From NCBI GenBank assembly GCA_029259285.1, contig JAPDJB010000177.1, positions 1 to 13,071 of the forward strand: DNA of 13,071 nucleotides, written 5' to 3'. Positions 6,866-12,631 of the stretch are shown piece by piece (position 1 is the stretch's first letter; every line of letters begins with the position of its first letter). Made by a program: the position numbers and the translations under genes. Source of the stretch: Candidatus Bathyarchaeota archaeon. Lineage in GTDB: Archaea; Thermoproteota; Bathyarchaeia; TCS64; B23. A model generated the notes under the pieces. That model was not told the origin of the DNA and made no database searches. It saw only the letters and a program-made list of their open reading frames with translations.

Positions 6866-7992
6866 ATATACTGTAGAAGGGAGTCGGGATGCGCCCTCTT
6901 CAGCCTCCAGTATCTGAGGCATAGCCTCCATAGGACGAGTATGCCCACAAGCCATAGGAGGGCTGTCCCTGGGACGCCGAGCATGAGGGGTGGAGGCCTA
7001 ACCCCTGGAGGCGTCAACCTGTAGAACCATAGGTGGAGGCAGTAGAAGAAGAGGGGAACCCTACCAAAGGAGATTATGAAGTCCCTAACTCGACCCGCGA
7101 ATCCACCTCGATCCTGGAGCACTAAGCCTAAAGCCAGCATGAGGGACATTCCTCCAAGAGTCCAGAGGAGGAAGGCGAGGCTCGGCGGATACTTAGCCAT
7201 ATAGAGCCAATCCATCGCTGTCCACCCCAATCTTGGGAGGATATTCCCATAGCCATTCAGCCATCTGACCAGCAGCCAGAGTATGTGGGCTAGGACGCCG
7301 ACGCCGATGAGCTTTAGGGTTAAGGCCCTAGGGTCTGAGCGATGTCTCAGCAGGTAGATGCCGAAGCACCATCCGAGACCCATGACGCCAAGCCAGGGTA
7401 TGATCGGGTAGAGGCCGACGTAGGGATACCAGTCGAAGCTGGCGTCGTGGAGTATCACCCTTAGATACCTCGCCCAAGGCTCAGCTGGAAGCCAATCGAG
7501 TTTGATGTAGGTGTGGAGGAGTATCATCGCGAGGGAGGTGGCGAGGATTATGGATGTGGGCAGCAGCCTATAGAGGCTGAAGATGATGAAGCAGCTCCCT
7601 ATACAGGCCAACACCCCGAAGTATGTCGGCGGAGAGCCGAAGGCCGGTGAGACGACGAAGGCCTCCAGGAGGAGGAGCACACCGCCCCTCTTGATCATCC
7701 GTAGGCTTATCTCCCTCTGACTCTGACCCCCCTCAAGTCTACGGGCCGTCGAAAGCGCCAGGGCTGTTCCAGCGAGGAAGATGAAGGTTGGGGCGCAGTA
7801 ATGGGTGATGAACCTAAGTAGAAACTGGGTGAAGTTTGGGAAGATGGGCCTACGGCCCATGAGGCCCTCTCCGCCTCTATGCCCTGGATTCCAGAAGAGG
7901 GAGGCGTGATCCCAGGCCATGAGGAGCATCACTATACCCCTGGCGAAGTCGATGAAGGGGAGCCTTCTATAACCCTGTGAGGCTGAGGGCAT
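6862..7992 (-). CDS. DUF1624 / HGSNAT-like integral membrane acyltransferase
   Basis: The protein is polytopic, 376 aa from the ATG at 7992. Near the N-terminus it has the family signature FIDFARGIVMLLMAWDHA, including the conserved Arg and Asp-His pair thought to act in acetyl transfer. A second conserved stretch, KYPPSLAFLLWTLGG, comes about two thirds along, followed by GRVPLFFYCLHLW. About 9-10 hydrophobic spans can be counted. The family includes lysosomal heparan-alpha-glucosaminide N-acetyltransferase, which passes an acetyl group from cytosolic acetyl-CoA to a sugar on the far side of the membrane. In archaea a surface glycan or lipid acceptor is the reasonable guess, but none is shown here. 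An in-frame TTG at 8001 would add three residues. I prefer the ATG because it lies about 31 nt from the shared AT box. It is divergent from the YkgJ gene. Confidence 0.82.
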   Translation of the reverse strand: MPSASQGYRRLPFIDFARGIVMLLMAWDHASLFWNPGHRGGEGLMGRRPIFPNFTQFLLRFITHYCAPTFIFLAGTALALSTARRLEGGQSQREISLRMIKRGGVLLLLEAFVVSPAFGSPPTYFGVLACIGSCFIIFSLYRLLPTSIILATSLAMILLHTYIKLDWLPAEPWARYLRVILHDASFDWYPYVGLYPIIPWLGVMGLGWCFGIYLLRHRSDPRALTLKLIGVGVLAHILWLLVRWLNGYGNILPRLGWTAMDWLYMAKYPPSLAFLLWTLGGMSLMLALGLVLQDRGGFAGRVRDFIISFGRVPLFFYCLHLWFYRLTPPGVRPPPLMLGVPGTALLWLVGILVLWRLCLRYWRLKRAHPDSLLQYI

Positions 7993-8016
7993 CTCAATCA
8001 AGGTTTTAACTTAAGA

Positions 8017-8028
8017 TAAGATATTTAG
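8017..8028. promoter_or_regulatory. Shared AT box, divergent DUF1624 / YkgJ promoter
   Basis: AAGATATTTAGG on the plus strand reads as a TATA-like box either way (ATATTTA / TAAATAT, centre about 8023). The DUF1624 ATG at 7992 is 31 nt to the left and the YkgJ ATG at 8053 is 30 nt to the right. This near-perfect symmetry supports both start choices. Further AT-rich sequence (TTTTAACTTAAG, 8004-8015) lies alongside. Confidence 0.45.
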
Positions 8029-8052
8029 GTGTCTCCCCCCTCTTCTCAGCGG

Positions 8053-8550
8053 ATGAAGAGGGGCCTCATCCCCTGGAGGGAGGTGAGGACATGGGAGTGC
8101 ACAGCCTGCGGACGCTGCTGCATAGGCTACAGGGTGCCGCTGAAGATGGATGAGTATATCAAGATAACGAAAGTCTACGGCTATGACGTCGTCGAGGTGG
8201 GGATGGGGAAAGTCTACCTGAGGAGGGGGCCTGATAATCGATGTGTGTTCCTCAGACCAATACTAGGCCGATGGGTCTGCACCCTACAGTCGATGAAACC
8301 CCTCGCCTGTAAGCTCTATCCATTCAGAGTCTATATGAGGCCCCTCTACAACAGGGAGGATGGCTCAGCCTACAATTATAGGGGTAAAACCCTCCACATC
8401 TACCTCGACCCCCACTGTGAGGGCATAAGACCTGGAAGGCCGAGTGAACACTTCGTGAGGCATATACTCCCAGAAGTCGTCGAAATCGGGTTGGGGCTGA
8501 GGTGGAAGCAGCGCTACACGACCTCAAGGCGAATACACTGGCCCCTCTAA
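8053..8550 (+). CDS. YkgJ-family cysteine-cluster (Fe/Zn-chelating) protein
   Basis: From the ATG the protein is 165 aa. It has the hallmark N-terminal cluster WECTACGRCCIGY (Cys16, Cys19, Cys22, Cys23). Further cysteines lie in RCVFL (Cys64), WVCTLQ (Cys76), PLACKLYPF (Cys86) and PHCEG (Cys122). This spacing matches the YkgJ/CxxCxxCC family (UPF0153-like), predicted to bind iron-sulfur or zinc; no enzymatic role is established for most members. There is no membrane span, so it is probably cytoplasmic. A GTG at 8029 would add eight residues (MSPPSSQR), but it lies almost on the proposed TATA box. The ATG, about 30 nt from that box, fits a leaderless message better. The C-terminal 40 residues are basic and unremarkable. 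A 145-bp spacer follows. Confidence 0.85.
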   Translation: MKRGLIPWREVRTWECTACGRCCIGYRVPLKMDEYIKITKVYGYDVVEVGMGKVYLRRGPDNRCVFLRPILGRWVCTLQSMKPLACKLYPFRVYMRPLYNREDGSAYNYRGKTLHIYLDPHCEGIRPGRPSEHFVRHILPEVVEIGLGLRWKQRYTTSRRIHWPL

Positions 8551-8570
8551 ACGTGAACAAGGATGTGAAA

Positions 8571-8637
8571 TCCAGGGGGAATCGGCGGATTATGGAGCTC
8601 CACATTATAAGAGGAGTTTAAATCTGACTCCCCTGGG
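8571..8637 (+). other. Imperfect long-range inverted repeat in the YkgJ-ADH spacer
   Basis: CCAGGGG (8572-8578) pairs with CCCCTGG (8630-8636). A bulge and a few more pairs extend it (bases 8580-8583 with 8626-8629). The apical region holds a 10-bp palindrome TGGAGCTCCA (8593-8602) and a TTTAAA box (8617-8622). It could be an RNA hairpin at the end of the YkgJ message, an unannotated small RNA, or an operator before the dehydrogenase. The sequence does not decide between these, and chance cannot be excluded. Confidence 0.3.
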
Positions 8638-8662
8638 ATAGACCCCCTCCCTCTATGGGAAA

Positions 8663-8671
8663 GGAATTAAG
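8663..8671 (+). promoter_or_regulatory. Putative BRE/TATA element for the alcohol dehydrogenase
   Basis: A purine-rich stretch (GGGAAAGG, 8657-8664) followed by AATTAAG has its AT core centred about 28 nt before the ATG at 8696, so the dehydrogenase mRNA would be leaderless. No Shine-Dalgarno is visible before that ATG, which agrees. Confidence 0.4.
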
Positions 8672-8695
8672 CCTGGCGGCCCTATCCATCTGGAT

Positions 8696-9730
8696 ATGAG
8701 GGCGGCTCTCTACTACAACAATCGGGATATACGGGTCGTTGAGATGCCCATGCCCCGCATAGGTGCTGGGGAGCTTCTGATGAGGGTTGAGGCCTGTGGT
8801 ATCTGCGGCAGCGACGTTATGGAGTGGTATAGGGTGCCTAAGGCTCCGAGGGTTTTGGGGCATGAGGCCGTCGGCTTCGTCGAGGAGGTCGGCGAGGGGG
8901 TTGAGGGCTTCGAGGTCGGAGACCGAATCTTCGTATCGCATCACGTCCCCTGCAACACCTGTCGAAGATGCCTCCGAGGTGAGCATACGACCTGTGAGAC
9001 GCTTCATAGAACCAACATCGATCCCGGAGGCTTCGCCGAGTATGCGAGGGTGCCCCGCATAAACGTCGACAGGGGCGTCTTCAAGCTCCCCGATGGAGTC
9101 TCATTCCTCGATGGAGTCCTCATAGAGCCTTTGGGCTGCGTGGTTAGGGGTCAGAGGAGGCTGGGCCTTGAGCCTGGGGACTCGGTTCTCATAATCGGAA
9201 GCGGTGTGGCCGGCATACTCCACATACAGTTGGCGAGGGTTAGGGGTGCAGGCCCCATCATGGCTGCGGATATAAATGAGTATAGGATGAGGGCTGCCGA
9301 GCGCTTCGGAGCCGACGCCGTCCTCGATGCGAGGAGTCCTCTCCCCAGGCAGGTTAGGGAGGCCAACGATGGGCGTTTAGCCGATAGGGTGATCGTCTGC
9401 ACAGCAGCCCTCGAAGCGATTAAGGCTGCACCTCTCTGCGCCGAGGATGGGGGGCGCATCCTATACTTCGCCCCGACGCCGCCAGGGGTGGAGCTCCCCC
9501 TCGACTTCAACGACTTCTGGATGAGGCAGCTGACGCTGACCAGCAGCTATGCGGCGGCGCCATCCGATCTATCGACGGCGATTGATCTCATCAGATATGG
9601 GCGGGTGGAGGCTGAGGAGATGGTTACGCATCGGCTTCCATTGGAGCGTATAGCTGAGGGCTTCAGATTGGTGGAGAGGGCTGGGGAGTCGTTGAAGGTT
9701 GTCGTCGAACCTCATCAGCAGGTTTCGTAG
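8696..9730 (+). CDS. Zinc-dependent medium-chain alcohol/polyol dehydrogenase
   Basis: The 344-aa protein has standard MDR layout. An N-terminal GroES-like catalytic domain holds ACGICGSD (33-40; catalytic zinc Cys37), GHE (55-57; His56 and Glu57) and IEP (Glu144). The structural zinc lobe is CNTCRRCLRGEHTTC (86-100; Cys86, 89, 92, 100). The Rossmann domain has GSGVAG (168-173) and an Asp at 192, near the end of the second strand, where acidic residues favour NAD over NADP. Such enzymes oxidise secondary alcohols, polyols or amino alcohols (sorbitol, threonine and galactitol-phosphate dehydrogenases are relatives). The residue three after Gly38-Ser-Asp, often His, is not His here. The exact substrate cannot be told, and no sugar pathway gene is adjacent. 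It overlaps the convergent GNAT gene by 16 nt at the 3' end. Confidence 0.9.
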   Translation: MRAALYYNNRDIRVVEMPMPRIGAGELLMRVEACGICGSDVMEWYRVPKAPRVLGHEAVGFVEEVGEGVEGFEVGDRIFVSHHVPCNTCRRCLRGEHTTCETLHRTNIDPGGFAEYARVPRINVDRGVFKLPDGVSFLDGVLIEPLGCVVRGQRRLGLEPGDSVLIIGSGVAGILHIQLARVRGAGPIMAADINEYRMRAAERFGADAVLDARSPLPRQVREANDGRLADRVIVCTAALEAIKAAPLCAEDGGRILYFAPTPPGVELPLDFNDFWMRQLTLTSSYAAAPSDLSTAIDLIRYGRVEAEEMVTHRLPLERIAEGFRLVERAGESLKVVVEPHQQVS

Positions 9731-10341
9731 ACGACGTCTAGGCCCCAGCTCTCAGCTCTGTATAGTGGATGGGCGAGGCAGAAGTCGACGCCTCTAAGCA
9801 TCTCAGCCCAATCCATCTCCGGCGGCCTGGCCCCAGGCCTTAGAGGCATCCACATCAGGTGGAGGGTGAAGCAGATATCTCTCCGCTTAACCCTATGTCT
9901 AAGCCTCCTATGGTCTATGGGTTTGAAGCCGAGATACTCCATCTGCCACAGCTTCATCCAGGGGCTGTGATGCCCCTCAAGGGCGATGGTGGCCACACCC
10001 TCAGCGTCTCCGATGCTCCTCAGCATCCTCTCCATGAGGAGTTTCCCCAGCCTCCTCCCTCCGGCCCTCCTCAAAACCCATATACAGTTCATCACCCAGA
10101 TGCCTCTCCCCCTAATCGGGTAGCCTGATGCCTCGGCGGGTGCATATTCGATCTGGCCGACGGCATCTCCGTTGAGGAGGAGAATCTCCTTCCTCAAGCC
10201 CCCTGGAATCGCTCTCTTTAGGTATTCACCTCGCTTCCTATATCTTCTATAGGGCATGGGGGAGATGCATTTCCATAGGTAGCGTTCAAATTCTGGTCTA
10301 TGAACCACATCCACTATCTCGATCATATCGCCCTCAGCCAT
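9715..10341 (-). CDS. GNAT-family N-acetyltransferase, substrate unknown
   Basis: This 208-aa protein has a GNAT core. A strand IWVMNCIWV (81-89) leads into the acetyl-CoA loop RRAGGRRLGKLLMERM (91-106), then AEGVATIALEG (113-123) and a helix ending in EYLGFKPID (135-143). The loop departs from the usual Q/RxxGxG/A: the first invariant Gly seems replaced by Arg97. The sequence before the core (QIEYAPAEASGYPIRGRGIWVMNCIWV) recalls the GNAT part of YoaP-like proteins, but the YoaP domain itself is absent. Cysteines at 25, 86, 157, 188 and the very last residue may be of interest. The ATG at 10341 lies about 30 nt from an AT box near 10371. A second ATG at 10326 has GAGG five bases upstream and is a credible alternative. 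The promoter sits just beyond the end of ccdA, so it is probably separate from that operon. Confidence 0.75.
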   Translation of the reverse strand: MAEGDMIEIVDVVHRPEFERYLWKCISPMPYRRYRKRGEYLKRAIPGGLRKEILLLNGDAVGQIEYAPAEASGYPIRGRGIWVMNCIWVLRRAGGRRLGKLLMERMLRSIGDAEGVATIALEGHHSPWMKLWQMEYLGFKPIDHRRLRHRVKRRDICFTLHLMWMPLRPGARPPEMDWAEMLRGVDFCLAHPLYRAESWGLDVVYETC

Positions 10342-10360
10342 CCCTGATCGAGATTCCCAG

Positions 10361-10375
10361 TTTAATCTATAATTT
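10361..10375 (-). promoter_or_regulatory. Putative TATA region for the GNAT gene
   Basis: On the minus strand, AATTATAGATTAAAC contains two overlapping AT boxes. One is centred near 10371, about 30 nt before the ATG at 10341. The other is near 10363, about 37 nt before the ATG at 10326. It lies in the 45-bp gap after ccdA. Confidence 0.35.
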
Positions 10376-10386
10376 TCATGTTAGCC

Positions 10387-11040
10387 TCATTGGAGGAGGG
10401 GTGTGAGCGCCATATATGCCCCAGCCAGTATCAAGATGTAGGCCGTGACCTTGGACATCCAGCCGCTTAGGCCTCTAACCCTATCGATGAGGTGGTGCTT
10501 CGAGTAGGAGACGGCGAGGGATAGGGGGATGAAGAGGGATGCGCATCCGAGGGCGTAGAAGCCGTAGAGGGGAGCCACCCCCTGGAGGCCTGCACCTGCT
10601 GAGGTGAAGACGAGGAGTATGAAGACGGGGAGTGAGCAGCCGAGGGAGGAGAGTGCATAGACGACGCCGAAGAGATAGAAGGATAATAATCCCCCAGCCC
10701 TTGGGGGAGCTGGATGGGGTAGAATCGAGAGGGTGACCCCTCCCCTCCAGTAGGTTAAGACGCCCAATAGGATGAGTATGAGACCGAAAACGGGGTTGAG
10801 AACCCTCCGGCTCATAGGTGCGAAGCCGAGGGCGAGGGATGGGGCTATACCCATGAGGGTGTAGACCGATAGGAAGCCGAGGAGCGTTGTGAGGGCGAGC
10901 GTCAAACCCCCTCTGAGGCGGCCAGCCTCAGCGGCGTTGAGGTAATATGCGATATAGGAGGGGAGCAGAGGCAGAGAGCAGGGTGATAGGGGGGAGAGGA
11001 CGCCGGCTGTGAAGGCGAGTAGAAACCTGGCGAGATCCAA
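10387..11040 (-). CDS. ccdA: CcdA/DsbD-type transmembrane thiol reductant carrier
   Basis: The protein is about 217 aa with six hydrophobic spans, the CcdA size and layout. The two redox cysteines are in the symmetrical positions expected: LSPCSLPLLPSY (Cys21) in the first span and SLGCSLPVF (Cys135) in the fourth. CcdA passes electrons from cytoplasmic thioredoxin across the membrane to extracytoplasmic thioredoxin-like proteins; here the obvious partner is the TlpA-like gene just upstream. A third membrane Cys (166) is not part of the known mechanism. The longest reading starts with GTG at 11049, overlapping the tlpA-like gene by 8 nt. I prefer the TTG at 11040, which is preceded by GGGTGGAT with the same spacing as the upstream gene's site and leaves no real overlap. 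Identification is firm; the start is less so. Confidence 0.9.
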   Translation of the reverse strand: MDLARFLLAFTAGVLSPLSPCSLPLLPSYIAYYLNAAEAGRLRGGLTLALTTLLGFLSVYTLMGIAPSLALGFAPMSRRVLNPVFGLILILLGVLTYWRGGVTLSILPHPAPPRAGGLLSFYLFGVVYALSSLGCSLPVFILLVFTSAGAGLQGVAPLYGFYALGCASLFIPLSLAVSYSKHHLIDRVRGLSGWMSKVTAYILILAGAYMALTPLLQ

Positions 11041-11041
11041 C

Positions 11042-11551
11042 CTATCCACCCAACTGCTGAATGATGAGCTTCAACTTATCATAGGGGGTGTAGGCGCCTC
11101 GATATCTGATGACCCCCTCATCGTCGACGACTATGACCATGGGGACATAGGTGACCTTATATAGGATGCCAGCCTCAGGGGAGTGGCCGTAGAACCAGGT
11201 GACGCCCATCTGCCTCACCCATTCGCCGCTCGGCTTCTCAGAGGGGTCGACGTCGATGGAGACGAGGCAGACCCCCTCCCCAAGCTCGGCTGCCAACTTC
11301 CTGAAGGCCTCTATCTGCTTAGTGCAGTAGGGACACCACATCGTCGAGAACTCGATGACGACGATCTCACCTCTATGCCCCGAGAGTGTGAAGGTGGAGC
11401 CGTCGACGCCGGTGACCGTGAAGTCCGGAGCCTTCATGCCGACGTAGACTCCCTCCTCTATATGCTCAGCCCTAGGCCTCATGAGGAGGTATAGGCCTCC
11501 CCCCAAGGTTGCGGCGATGATGATGGCGGCGGCTATGTAGATGCCCCTCAT
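11042..11551 (-). CDS. Membrane-anchored TlpA/ResA-like thioredoxin-fold protein
   Basis: The protein is about 169 aa with one N-terminal membrane span (about residues 4-24, Ala/Ile/Leu/Gly-rich) and a thioredoxin-fold domain outside the membrane. That domain begins GMKAPDFTVTGVDG, carries the redox motif WCPYC (Cys73, Cys76) and has the conserved cis-proline at YVP (Pro137). TlpA/ResA proteins keep thiols reduced outside the cytoplasm, for example in c-type cytochrome maturation, and are recharged by CcdA, which is the next gene. No cytochrome c genes are seen here, so its target is open. The ATG at 11551 is preceded by GGGTGGAT (11555-11562). A GTG at 11560 would add three residues. It follows the D-aminopeptidase gene by about 19 nt and is probably in the same transcript. 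Confidence 0.9.
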   Translation of the reverse strand: MRGIYIAAAIIIAATLGGGLYLLMRPRAEHIEEGVYVGMKAPDFTVTGVDGSTFTLSGHRGEIVVIEFSTMWCPYCTKQIEAFRKLAAELGEGVCLVSIDVDPSEKPSGEWVRQMGVTWFYGHSPEAGILYKVTYVPMVIVVDDEGVIRYRGAYTPYDKLKLIIQQLGG

Positions 11552-11570
11552 CCCATCCACCCGTGGAAGC

Positions 11571-12404
11571 TCACCGCTCCTCCACCGGATAGGCGACGGC
11601 TATGGCTGTTCTAATACCCCTGAAGGCGGTGGGATAGTCGTCAAAGGTCATCCTGATGGTTCTGCCATCAACCCTCTCAGCGTAGGGCATTAGGGCAGCG
11701 ACGTCAGCCATCGTCGAGGTGACAAATCTCATCCTCACCTCAACCGGCTCATCAACCCTGAAGGGCTTGAACTCATCGAGGGCCTTTAGGGCTTCTGAGG
11801 CCTTCTCCCTAATCAGCCTCCTCGCCTTAGCGGGGTGTAGACATCTCGCCGCATATCGGCTGACGCCCCATTTGACGGCGGCGCCCCTGATATTCGGCAC
11901 CAGCCTCCTCGCCTCCTCGACGACGGCCTGGTCTCCCGAGATGAAGATGGAGGGGACTCCATGGCATCCCGCTAGGGCTGCGTTAAGGCCGAACTCCCCC
12001 ATCTCAACGCCGTTGATGTAGATGGCATCGACGACACGGCCTGAGATGGTGTGGCATAGGACTCCCCGCTCGGTTCCCTTCATGGAGTGGTAGCCGACGT
12101 AGAGGGCTGCATCGAAGCTTTCGTCGATTCCCTCCATCATCATCCATGGCCTTGGGGAGCCCCTGATGAGCACGGCGGCCTCATGAACCTCCTCTGGTGG
12201 GAGGTTGCTCATACGTCCATGGGAGTCGGCGACCACAACCTCATCGGCTCCGGCCTCGAGGACTCCCTCTATGGCGGCGTTTAGGTCTCCGACCATCAGT
12301 CTCCTACAGGCCTCATATTCCTGCGGCCTCCTTCTAAAGTCAACCTGGCTCCAATCAACGATGCCGCTGATACCCTCCATATCGATGGAGATGTAAACCT
12401 TCAA
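11571..12404 (-). CDS. dppA: DppA-type D-aminopeptidase (peptidase M55)
   Basis: The 277-aa protein matches the M55 family. It begins MKVYISIDMEGISGI, so zinc ligands Asp8 and Glu10 fall at the same numbers as in Bacillus DppA. The others are His62 (DSHG), His106 (GYHSMKG) and Glu137 (GVEMGEFGLNA); His118 (LCHTISG) matches the proposed catalytic His115. The enzyme releases N-terminal D-amino acids from short peptides and forms a ring-shaped homodecamer in the cytoplasm. With no D-amino-acid wall in archaea, the natural substrate is uncertain. An upstream ATG at 12425 would add seven residues (MPLYLGA), but the TTG at 12404 fits both the family N-terminus and a TATA box at 12434-12441. It heads a likely operon with the TlpA-like and ccdA genes. 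Confidence 0.92.
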   Translation of the reverse strand: MKVYISIDMEGISGIVDWSQVDFRRRPQEYEACRRLMVGDLNAAIEGVLEAGADEVVVADSHGRMSNLPPEEVHEAAVLIRGSPRPWMMMEGIDESFDAALYVGYHSMKGTERGVLCHTISGRVVDAIYINGVEMGEFGLNAALAGCHGVPSIFISGDQAVVEEARRLVPNIRGAAVKWGVSRYAARCLHPAKARRLIREKASEALKALDEFKPFRVDEPVEVRMRFVTSTMADVAALMPYAERVDGRTIRMTFDDYPTAFRGIRTAIAVAYPVEER

Positions 12405-12433
12405 AGCTCCCAGATATAGAGGCATCTAACCAT

Positions 12434-12441
12434 CATATAAG
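12434..12441 (-). promoter_or_regulatory. Putative TATA box for the dppA-tlpA-ccdA operon
   Basis: CTTATATG on the minus strand starts two bases past the stop codon of the zinc-ribbon gene. Its centre is about 33 nt from the dppA TTG at 12404, placing the mRNA start near 12411 and arguing against the ATG at 12425 as the start. Confidence 0.45.
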
Positions 12442-12442
12442 C

Positions 12443-12568
12443 TCAGCCCCTGCCCCTTGGAGGCTTGTAGAGTATTGGAGCTCCACAGTATATGCAGAGC
12501 TGGGTCTTGGGAACCAGATGTCCACAGCGCTTGCAGACTACGAGTATGTCGAGGCCGTCGCCCTTCAA
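12443..12568 (-). CDS. Small zinc-ribbon protein (41 aa)
   Basis: A TTG start at 12568 opens a 41-residue frame with two CxxCG knuckles: Cys12/Cys15 (VCKRCGH) and Cys25/Cys28 (LCIYCGA). The nine-residue gap between them is typical of a one-zinc ribbon. The tail is basic (KPPRGRG). The frame is stopped nine codons before the TTG, so no longer start exists. The start lies about 27 nt from the palindromic box CTTTTAAAAG, and GGGAG sits just upstream. Such small ribbons in archaea are often RNA- or RNA-polymerase-associated factors, but I do not recognise a named family and assign no function. The clean pair of knuckles and the promoter position make a real gene likely. dppA follows with its own promoter. 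Confidence 0.72.
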   Translation of the reverse strand: MKGDGLDILVVCKRCGHLVPKTQLCIYCGAPILYKPPRGRG

Positions 12569-12590
12569 CTCTCCCTTCGCCTCTCATCCC

Positions 12591-12600
12591 CTTTTAAAAG
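12591..12600. promoter_or_regulatory. Perfectly palindromic TATA box, divergent zinc-ribbon / PurN-like promoter
   Basis: CTTTTAAAAG is a perfect 10-bp palindrome and the only AT-rich stretch between the two genes. Its centre is about 27 nt from the zinc-ribbon TTG (12568) and about 36 nt from the PurN-like GTG (12632). With a symmetric TATA box, direction would have to be set by flanking BRE sequence or not at all. Confidence 0.5.
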
Positions 12601-12631
12601 GTATGCGAACCCTCTCTGTGATGGGGGATGG

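Noticed and set aside
6632..6955. 107-aa minus-strand frame spanning the acetyltransferase 3' end and the small membrane protein
   Set aside because: Glu/Gly repeats come from reading codons of the recognised genes backwards; it crosses three gene ends and has no start signal.
8553..8621. 22-codon frame starting with GTG in the YkgJ-ADH spacer
   Set aside because: Too short, no motif, no ribosome site, and composed mostly of charged residues without structure.
8618..9007. 129-aa and nearby frames antisense to the alcohol dehydrogenase
   Set aside because: They overlap the zinc-binding region of a clear MDR protein and look non-coding in composition.
8593..12485. TGGAGCTCCACA occurring at 8593 and again at 12476
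   Set aside because: A 12-base match is expected a few times by chance in 13 kb; one copy is inside the zinc-ribbon coding sequence (Cys-Gly-Ala-Pro codons).
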